64,000 nucleotides of DNA. Origin: Aedes albopictus. Taxonomy: Eukaryota > Arthropoda > Insecta > Diptera > Culicidae. Positions 30,240-38,520 of this stretch are shown piece after piece; position 1 is the first letter of the stretch; each line of letters opens with the position of its first letter. The translations under genes and the position numbers were made by a program. The notes beneath the pieces are model-generated. The model made no database searches. It saw only the letters and a list, made by a program, of their open reading frames with translations, and was not told the DNA's origin. The stretch is from the NCBI RefSeq assembly GCF_035046485.1, contig NC_085137.1:346012505-346076504 (forward strand). The letters are read 5' to 3'.

Positions 30240-31545
30240 GTTTTTCCAAAAAAAAATATCCATGAATGAATGGTTACTTTGGAAATTCTTCCAAGGATTT
30301 CACCAAAAAATCCCACAGCAGCTTCCAATTTCTCCAAAAATTCCATTAGGGATTTCTCCAGAAGTTTCAGAAAGAGTAGTGTATGTTTTTTTTTTAGAAA
30401 TTCATTAGAGATTTATCTTTTTCCGGGACTTTTTTAGATTTTATTTTCCAAAAAATCATGTGGAAACTCCTTTAAGCATTCTCTTAAACGATTTCCCAAA
30501 GATTTACTCCAAAACTTTCTCCGGGGTTTGCTTTAGAAATTGCTCCAGGGATTTTTCCAGAGATTCCAGAGATTTTTCGATAATTCTTTTATGGACCCTT
30601 TGCTGAAATCCACCCCAGGATTCATTTAAAAAATCTTTCTTAAACAGATTCTTCGGAAACTGCTCGTAAATTTACTTCAAAAAATCATCCAGGGAATCCT
30701 AAAGAAATTTAGTTAGAAATGTTATCACAAAATCTTCTAGGGATTCCTTTAGACTTTAAAATGCCATTTAGAAATTTCTCCAAGAACTCCTTAACCCTAA
30801 AAGGGATACCTGGGGTCCATTGGACCCCAGGCGCCTTTCAGAGCTCGTCTTTGATGGAACACATTCAGCGAGGTGACGAAACTGAGGCCATGAAGGTATC
30901 CCTTTTAGGGTTCAAAAAGTCGTGCATGGATAGCTTCCAAAAATGTTGCATGGATTCAAAAAATCTTGCATAGATTGTTCCAGAAATTCATCTACGAATT
31001 TCTTCAGATTTTTTTAATAGAGATTTCCCCAGATTTTTTTTCATAGCATTTATCCATGAACTCTCTCAAAAATACTCCATGGACTGTTTTTAAAATATGA
31101 TTCACGAATACAGTGAGAATCAGAAATTCGAAAGTCCTTCAAAATTTTCTCAGAAGCTTTCTTAAGAACTTTCTCAAAGGACAGCTTTAGGAATTCTACA
31201 AGAAATTATTAAGGAATATCCCAACATTTCTTTGCGCTTCTTTGATATGTCTTCAATATATTTCTCTTCCAGTAATTGCTGAGGAAATCCTCCAAGGATT
31301 ACTTCAGAAATTTTTCTACAGACTTTGCAGACTTCTGCAGAGGATTGCTATGGAAAGGCTGGATGACATTCTTGCAGAGATTCCTGCAGAAATTGACACA
31401 GAGATTCCATCAGAAATTCCGCCGCTATGTATTTTCTCAGAATTTCCTCCAGGATTTCCTCCAAGCGTTCCTCTAAGAATTTCTCTAGAGATCATCTGCA
31501 GGATTTCATTAAAGAATTGTTTAGGATTTTTAACTGATTGAATAT
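30240..31545. repeat. Degenerate 'gaaatttctccagagatt' array
   Basis: Irregular repetition of 'ccagagatttctccaaaaatt'-like units, the complementary flavour of the array at 16090. Frames such as 31242-31541 are low-complexity artefacts. A short MITE interrupts it at 30791-30915. Confidence 0.65.
30791..30915. mobile_element. 125-bp piggyBac-like MITE
   Basis: TTAACCCTAAAAGGGATACC at the left and GGTATCCCTTTTAGGGTTCAA at the right form a terminal inverted repeat beginning CCCTAAAAGG. The left side has TTAA; the right TTAA is mutated to TTCAA. The left arm continues into an extra stem, CTGGGGTCC-ATT-GGACCCCAG. Confidence 0.75.
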
Positions 31546-31639
31546 TAATTTTTTTTTTTTCATTTAAAAGATTACATAAAATCGAGGTAAAATGTACATA
31601 AAATCGAAGTACATGAAATCGAGGGTCCACTAAATCGAG

Positions 31640-31965
31640 GTATACCTGTAGGATACATGAACCTCTTTACTCTCAATGGTCACTTCATGATATTTTTTTT
31701 ATAATTTAGGTCATCCAACCTCTTACGGACTACACAACTTTATATCTACACTTGCAATGCTAGCCTGCTACACTGAATAATGGATACATAATGAACCATA
31801 TTTACTAATATTCTTCAAAGACTAGTATGCATTGTTCTGTAGCTTTGGAATATTTAAAAAAAATCAAAAAAAAAGTTACGTTATCTAGCCTAATCCATCG
31901 AGATCCGAAGTCAGAAGACAGAAGTTCGTGAAACTCAGAGCCGTTAGCGATCTAACATCTATCTC
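31640..31965. repeat. Decayed relative of the ~300-bp satellite
   Basis: Phrases such as 'ggtcatccaacctc', 'ctacacttgcaatgctagcctgctacactgaataatggatacataat' in weakened form match the satellite's order at 27900-27960. Similarity is low and judged by eye. Confidence 0.4.
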
Positions 31966-32388
31966 ATTTGTTCCAAGGTTAAGGTCATCAGAAATCAGTC
32001 TTCTTTGTCATTAGCATGCGGCTAGTCCTTTGAGATACTTCAGGATTACAAAACTTTCCTACAACTAAGAACGTCCAGCTAAGGTGAAGATATGACGAAG
32101 CCACATCCAGAGTACAAATCTGAAGGCAAATGCGGGTCGCGGCCGAGAATAAGGACTGCAGCCACGAACTGAGTGCTGTGGTGAAGAATTGTTGATTCAG
32201 TTTTATTATAATTGATATCAATGCTAAATAAATGATACAGATACAATCATTACGATTGGTAATGTTGTGTAACTCAAAACAGCGAAACAAGATATTATTA
32301 CGACTGTAGACTCCATGTTGCATGTTGTCCATATTGCAGGACAGTGTGTACGAGTACGACAATTCTGAATATCCCGAATATAGGTCTT

Positions 32389-33661
32389 TTTTTTTTTTTT
32401 TTTTTTTTTGAGAGGTTCCTAGCGGCACGCCGAGGGACGTAGAAACCTCTCCCATCACTGTGTGCACAATCGTCTCGCGTCTATATGGAAGAGCACGATG
32501 CGCTTGCGCGGACAACGATAGTTCACTAGGCCTTTGGATAGGATAGAGAACGTATTCCTTCAGAAGCAGTTCACCAGCCGTGCACGGACATGTCGTCCAG
32601 TAAGACACTGTTGCGTACTGATTCAGAAGGTTACGGTAGAAGGTGTGAAAGTTTCGGTTTATTGTCATTTGATCGATTTTGTATTTGTGTTTTTTTTTTG
32701 TCATGTCTAGGTTTAAATAATGTTATTGTTCAAATTTATGGTCTGCCATATAGATCAGTAATCTTTGGTGTGCCTATGATCTGTTAGATGGTCGATGTGT
32801 TTCTTATGTCCATTTTTGTTGATCCTTATTTAAGTAATGTTTTTTTTATCTTTGCAAGTTGTATTTCGTCCACATCCCTAGCACTATCAGAAAGGTCCAA
32901 ATAGGTCAAAATTAAAGAAAACCTTCCATACAGCCGAAAAATGTAAAAACAAATCTAATTTGTCATAAATAGTCTACGTTAGTCAAAGTCGAAGTAGTCA
33001 GTTTTTGTCGATTTCGTCTTGATCACACGTTAGCTTCGAATCTATAAGCATGCACTATTAAATGCTGCACTTCCCACTATTAGTTTTTTAGTTATTTTGA
33101 CTTGATGTCGCAAGAAAATATCATTAAGTACTAGGCATGAAACATATTAGGGTTTACTCACAAAACTATCAGATATAAAAATAATTAAAGAGAAAATTAA
33201 ATCACGAAAGCACATCAAATGTTGAGACCTATGTATTAGCAAATTGAATACACGAGATACTATTAATTGTTTCATATTTGAATTGATTTTTTTAGTGTAT
33301 TTGTTAAAATTAACCAAATAGTGGGAAGCCCATGCAACAGTTCAAAGTCTGCTGACTCAAAAAAGATTCCGAGACCCGTCACAAAACACAAATATTTTCA
33401 TTATGATTCACAACGACTCTCGGTACCCTCCTAGACTCAATCGACAGGAACTGTTTCCTGGGTATAGAAACTACTAGGCCCCAGCAGGTTCCTCCTGTAT
33501 ATCGAGCATTTCTGATAAATCAGCCATACTCCATCTGTAGCAGCCGGTTCGCAATGAATCGTTGGAGGCGCATTAAAGTGTTAAAGGTGATATTTTCATT
33601 ACAAGAATTACAATTAACATCCTTCACTTTAATACCGTCAAACCCTGTGATCTTGGCCAGG
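32389..33661 (-). mobile_element. Poly(A)-tailed retroposon of unknown family, 22-bp target duplication
   Basis: A 22-bp sequence ending 'gaatataggtctt' is present identically at 32367-32388 and 33662-33683. Between them lie a ~24-nt poly(T) at the left and 1.25 kb of sequence, so a transcript was inserted on the minus strand by target-primed reverse transcription. Near its 3' end the minus strand is open for about 85 codons ('LLLKEYVLYPIQRPSE...'), of unknown function. Part of the body (about 32960-33120) resembles 61840-61990. It may be a 5'-truncated LINE, a long SINE or a processed transcript. Confidence 0.8.
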
Positions 33662-33683
33662 GAATATCCCGAATATAGGTCTT

Positions 33684-33794
33684 AGTCTTTTATTGTATTC
33701 TGTGAGCTCCAGTAAGTATAATAGATAATACAACATAACTCAGAAGACTTACTGGATATGATAGAATACAAATCGTAGCTTTGTATAATGAAAG
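33684..33794. other. Unassigned spacer
   Basis: Short AT-rich sequence between two retroposition events; nothing recognised. Confidence 0.4.
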
Positions 33795-33805
33795 AAGTAA
33801 TCGTT

Positions 33806-33860
33806 TTGGAGATGAACCAGCCTCGGGCTGAAAATCTCCCTAATAAAGCTAATAATAATA
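33806..33860 (+). mobile_element. 55-bp LINE 3' tail with 11-bp target duplication
   Basis: 'aagtaatcgtt' occurs at 33795-33805 and 33861-33871. The insert reads GGAGATGAACCAGCCTCGGG...CTCCCTAATAAAG and ends in (AAT)n. It looks like an extreme 5' truncation of a non-LTR element, leaving only its 3' end. Confidence 0.7.
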
Positions 33861-33871
33861 AAGTAATCGTT

Positions 33872-36640
33872 ACTCGCGTAGACTATAGGAACTAAACTCA
33901 AGAACAGTTTGGATGTCCTAGGATATCCAAAACGCTTGGAAAAATTCCTGCTCCAAAGGGTTTTAAACAATAACTATTTCAATTGTCATTAATGTGTCCT
34001 GTGTATTCTACGAGCACATCAAACAAGCTGCCAATCGAAATACCCACGTACACTGCAGTTGCACACGTACACGCACCTCTACACACAACTCGTCATTCAA
34101 TAAAAAGAAGACCGACGACTGCTGCGGAAGCATTGACGTTTGTTGAGTTTTTTTTCTCCATCTGTTTGTGGCAATTCCAGCGCAGAATCTCTTTTTCTTG
34201 TTGTCATCGCCGTCGTTGTCGCCGCCGCATCGCACTCAACCGCAGCGAAGTGCCGTCCGTCAGCTGGGGAAGACGACGACGCGACCTCCACAAGAAGTAT
34301 GTACAGCACGAGTAAAGTGAGGATTCGCAAAATTTCTTTGATGATGATACCCTTCGCGTGCCGGTTGAGATGCCGCCGTCACCATCCAAGTCCGGTGCGG
34401 TGGTGATGACTGAGAGATATTTTTTTTTATTTCTTGCAATGGACCCTGAATTTCGTTTCTGCCTTTTTACATGGTTTTCCTTGGGAGATGTATGTAGATG
34501 CAGTTTGTGAAGCAGGTGCTTATGACGACATGGCAATTTAATATGCTAACAGAAAGTTGCAAATTTATTCCGGTAATAAGGGGCATTGGATTATGGGCAT
34601 GCATTGAAACGAGTTTGTTATAAACAAGAATTTACATGTTAATTTTCAATTCGTTTCGTTACGTAAGCAAGTGCGAAAAAGCTGAAGAATTCCTGAAATT
34701 GACAAGTCAGCAAGAAAATACCGAAATAGTTATATCAGATTGAAGCAACTGAACATTTTGAACGGCACACGAATTTTAGAGTGTCAAAACTTGTACTTGT
34801 TTCTGAAATATAAATGAATAAACTTCAAGTCTGGTTTGCTCACATCTGTGATGATAAATTATATCTCAATTCGTTTTAATAAACCATCCAACGAGCACTT
34901 ATTTAATATCTCATTCATCAAAAAGGAATTTCGCAGTGAACAGGCTGCAACACATCTATTAAGCGGCACTCATGTCCTGCTATACATGAAGTGCGCAACA
35001 AACCAGAGCAACAGTGCACCACAGCAGAGCATGCTGCACCATCAGATTGTACATACATGTGTGCACTCTCTAACATCGTCGTCGTTATGTTGTTCTATGC
35101 AAAATTGTCCTATGTCATATGGGCTTTCCTATATATTTGGGACAGTAATGCTCAGTGCCAAACGGCAGGCCCACATACGAAGCCCACATGAGAATCTATT
35201 TGCTGTCGTATCAATCGACAGTTTTCTGCTATAAAACATCATAAACGATACATCATTTTTTCCTTTGCGCTAGTGCTCGAAGCTTCCTGTCGCTAGCCAC
35301 CATTTTTCTTGGTTTTGTACACTTAGGGAAATAAATTCAGCGGATTCATAAAGGAGTCCGATTCAATTTTTGCCAGACAAATTTATGTATTTGGGGATCA
35401 TAAGATCAATTTATGTAAATTGTGAATACCTACTAAAAAAATCTGATTTAATAGGGTGGCTGAAAGTCTGTGCATGGCTGAAATATGGAACGAGCTCACC
35501 AATTGATGATGTAATTTAACGAAGGATCTTCAGCCTGTGAGACTAATTATTTCCTTTTCCTTCTGTCTCATACACGAAATCTGGAGTAACGTCATAAGTT
35601 GACTAAAAGTATATACCTACGCTACACGTTGAGTAAAAGTTATTTAGGAATGAGTAAGATTCACACAAATCTGATTCAAACTGGAACAGCACACAAATAA
35701 GTAAATCACACTATAACGCTGAACAAGGAAAATTGAATGTAATCATTTTCTAGTCTTACAATATGCTTTACATCAAAATTCATGCATCGATTTGTCTAAG
35801 TGTGCTCAACGAACAATTGAAACTGTCGGCTCGAGAATAACCCAACCCGCTTCACAGGACAGCAATGAATGTCCCCGTCAGATCCCGCTGTAGCGCCCCA
35901 ATCTGGTTCTAATAAATGGACCAGCCATCATCGCCGACGGAGTAACATAACGGGCCATATAGGCTCGACTACGCTACGGGTCGGCTGGTGTCGTGGTGGA
36001 GCACATGTTTCACATCCATCATCGCGCCATCATTGGACCAACGCAACGCGCTACTGCTGCTTCATCATTCTTCTGACCACACCACCACGGCAAAGATAAT
36101 TAAAACATTAGATCAATTCTGCGAAATGTTCTTTTCGACATTCAGTTCCCCCGGCGGTAATGAAGCACCACAAATTGGGTGCACTCAATTTAGCGGATAA
36201 AAAATGTGGGTTTGGAAATCATTTCGAGGGAACAATCGGCCAATTAAACTCATACGAGCACAATTAGACATTATTAATATAAATTAAAATATGGTGGTTC
36301 GTGCAAATCAAAATTTAACGATGAATTCATAAATTTTCAACTCATTCAATAACTACAAAATTTATGATGGACGTTCATCTACGTAAAATTGTGTTGAACA
36401 CAGAGTATAGGTATTTGAACATGTCCTGAAATCTATTGGATTCTATATTTTCATAACTGCAACTGTTACCATTGGTCGGTCATATTTTGATTTCACTGGT
36501 TCAAATGTTAAGTTCAACGGTTACGTACAAACATAATAATGAGCTTAAGCTTTGTTAACCGCACGTAGTTGTCACTCCAGTATAGTGAGATCGGCTACAC
36601 TTACACAAGGAATAAATAAAGAAACGACATAACGGGCATC
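33872..36640. other. No gene recognised; possible regulatory or 5'UTR-like patch
   Basis: 34080-34420 is GC-richer and low-copy, with GTCGTCGCCGCC and GACGACGACG patches and a GTAAAGTGAGG-type donor-like site near 34310. It could be a host non-coding exon or regulatory DNA. The rest is AT-rich without repeats or convincing frames. Confidence 0.35.
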
Positions 36641-36706
36641 TTCAGTAGCGGAAACAGCAGACCCGCCTCTTTCGGGAGAAAGAGCACCGCGTGGAAGAAG
36701 CGGAGT

Positions 36707-37417
36707 GTGAAGAAATGGAAGAAGCTCAACGCATCCCGCAACGGCTTCGTGCCGCGAGCCGAAATATGCAGGGATAAAGACGGAGGCCTCTTGACGGACG
36801 GACGTGAGGTGATCGAAAGGTGGAAGCAGCACTTCGAACAGCACCTGAACGGCGTGGAGAACGTAGGCACGGGAGCCGACGGCAGCGGAAGAAACGACGA
36901 CGCCAGTGCAGCAGAGGACGGAAATGAACCAACTCCCACGCTGAGGGAAGTTAAGGATGCCATTCACCAGCTCAAAACCAACAAAGCAGCTGGTAAGGAT
37001 GGTATCGCAGCTGAACTCATCAAGATGGGCCCAGAAAAGTTGGCCACCTGTCTGCATCGGCTGATAGTCAGGATCTGGGAAACCGAACAGCTACCGGAGG
37101 AGTGGAAGGAAGAGGTAATCTGCCCCATTCACAAGAAAGGCGACCATTTGGAATGTGAGAACTTCAGGGCGATCACTATTTTGAATGGTGCCTACAAAGT
37201 GCTATCCCAGATCATCTTCCGTCGTCTGTCACCTAAAACTAATGAGCTCGTGGGAAGTTATCAAGCCGGCTTCATCGACGGCCGGTCGACAACGGACCAG
37301 ATCTTTACCGTACGGCAAATCCTCCAGAAATGCCGTGAATACCAGGTCCCAACGCACCACCTGTTCATCGACTTCAAAGCGGCATACGACAGTATCGACC
37401 GCGCAGAGCTATGGAGA
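36707..37417 (+). pseudogene. RTE reverse transcriptase, N-terminal part
   Basis: Encodes the region before the active site: 'LNASRNGF', 'RDKDGGLL', a helical connector, 'KAAGKDGIAAELIK' (RT motif 1), 'PIHKKGD', 'FRAITIL', 'YQAGFIDGRSTTDQIF' and 'HHLFIDFKAAYDSI' (motif with the first catalytic Asp). This is the order of an RTE-type RT. The endonuclease domain is missing. Reading is cut by the R1 insertion at ELWR; the continuation at 42215 keeps the same codon phase. The in-frame run into R1 sequence (to 37528) is not real RTE protein. Confidence 0.85.
37405..37417 (+). repeat. Target duplication of the R1 insertion, left
   Basis: AGAGCTATGGAGA is repeated at 42215-42227 after the R1 poly(A). 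It contains the ATG that opens the R1 ORF1 frame in this copy. Confidence 0.9.
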
Positions 37418-38520
37418 AGAGAGTGGAAGCGAATGCTCGCGACAAAAGCGACAAGCATTCGCAGAAGCGGGCGAGGCAGCCGTCAGGTGAGGAGCTGTCT
37501 GGCGGCGCCCGCAAGGCCAGGCGTATAATAACCCCGAAAGCCGGTGGTAACGCTGGAAAGTCGGACCCCAGCCAGGGTTCCCGGAAAGCTGGGAAGGGTG
37601 GGCCTGAAAAGGCTGGCCCGTCCCGGAATGTTGGGAATAAGGGGTTGCGACCAATGGTGGGCCCTCAGCAGCCACAGAGCAGGGCGGTCCAAGGAGAAGA
37701 CCCTCCTTGGACAAAGGTAGAGCGGAAGAAGAAGAAGAAGGTGAATCCGCAGGTAGAAGCACAGGACGCCAAACCAAGGCGTAGGAAGGCAGGTGCCAGG
37801 CGTGAGAAAGGCGACGCTATCGTCATCAAGACGGAACAGTCCAAGTACTCGGACGTCTTGAAGACGATGCGAAGCGACGCCAAGCTTGAGGGTCTTGGAG
37901 CCGACGTACGCAGTATTAGACGTACTCGTACGGGCGAAATGATCCTGGAGCTGAAGCGCCAGAAGGAGCACAAGGGCGCCGCCTACAAAAGGCTGGCAGA
38001 AGAGGTCCTTGGCGAAGGTGTGCAGGTGAGGGCTCTGACACATGAGGCGACTCTGAAGGTCAAAGACATTGACGAGATCACCGAAGTGGAAGAGCTCGTC
38101 ACGGCACTGCGGCAACAGTGCGATGTGCAGGTGGCCGCCGCAGCCGTTAAGCTACGGAGAGGGCCAGCAGGGACACAGATAGCTCTGGTTCAGCTACCTG
38201 TGGCGGATGTTAAAAAGTCCGTTAAAGTAGGGAGTATTAAGGTGGGCTGGTGTGTTTGTCACCTGACATTCCACGAGCCACCTGAGGTTTGCTTCAGGTG
38301 TCTGGAACCAGGACACAAGTCGTGGGACTGCAAAGGCCCCGACAGGCGCAAACTGTGTAGGCGATGCGGCGCTGAAGGTCATAAGGCCCAAAGCTGCACG
38401 AGTCCGCCCATCTGCATGATCTGTACCGGGAAAACCTCGAAAAACAGACATGCGATGGGTGGTCCAGGGTGCCCGGCCTTTAAGAAAGCCGCAGTGAGCA
38501 ACAAATCACAGTGCAGGTAA
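37411..38520 (+). CDS. R1-clade ORF1 (gag-like nucleic-acid-binding protein)
   Basis: 369 codons open from an ATG that belongs to the target site. Residues 1-2, and the first base of codon 3, come from RTE DNA. The N-terminal third is Lys/Arg/Gly-rich. A middle region (about 140-270) resembles the RNA-binding part of R1 ORF1. The C-terminus has three Cys-His knuckles: CFRCLEPGHKSWDC (C294, C297, H302, C307), CRRCGAEGHKAQSC and CMIC...H...C. Such proteins package the LINE RNA. It is shorter than usual for R1 ORF1, consistent with 5' truncation. It overlaps ORF2. Confidence 0.8.
   Translation: MEKRVEANARDKSDKHSQKRARQPSGEELSGGARKARRIITPKAGGNAGKSDPSQGSRKAGKGGPEKAGPSRNVGNKGLRPMVGPQQPQSRAVQGEDPPWTKVERKKKKKVNPQVEAQDAKPRRRKAGARREKGDAIVIKTEQSKYSDVLKTMRSDAKLEGLGADVRSIRRTRTGEMILELKRQKEHKGAAYKRLAEEVLGEGVQVRALTHEATLKVKDIDEITEVEELVTALRQQCDVQVAAAAVKLRRGPAGTQIALVQLPVADVKKSVKVGSIKVGWCVCHLTFHEPPEVCFRCLEPGHKSWDCKGPDRRKLCRRCGAEGHKAQSCTSPPICMICTGKTSKNRHAMGGPGCPAFKKAAVSNKSQCR

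Noticed and set aside
31242..31541. Repetitive Ile/Pro/Glu-rich protein
   Set aside because: Direct translation of the degenerate short-unit array.
31988..32704. 238-codon minus-strand frame
   Set aside because: It runs through the poly(T) tail and target duplication of a retroposon into flanking DNA, so it cannot be one gene.
34140..34406. Secreted-protein-like frame (hydrophobic N-terminus)
   Set aside because: It starts at TTG, overlaps other frames equally well and lies in a microsatellite-like GC-rich patch; no support as a gene.
37418..37528. C-terminal extension of the RTE protein
   Set aside because: The frame continues by chance into R1 sequence past the 13-bp target duplication.
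37483..38115. 210-codon minus-strand frame, and the antisense frame at 36572-37057
   Set aside because: Antisense shadows of R1 ORF1 and RTE RT coding sequence.
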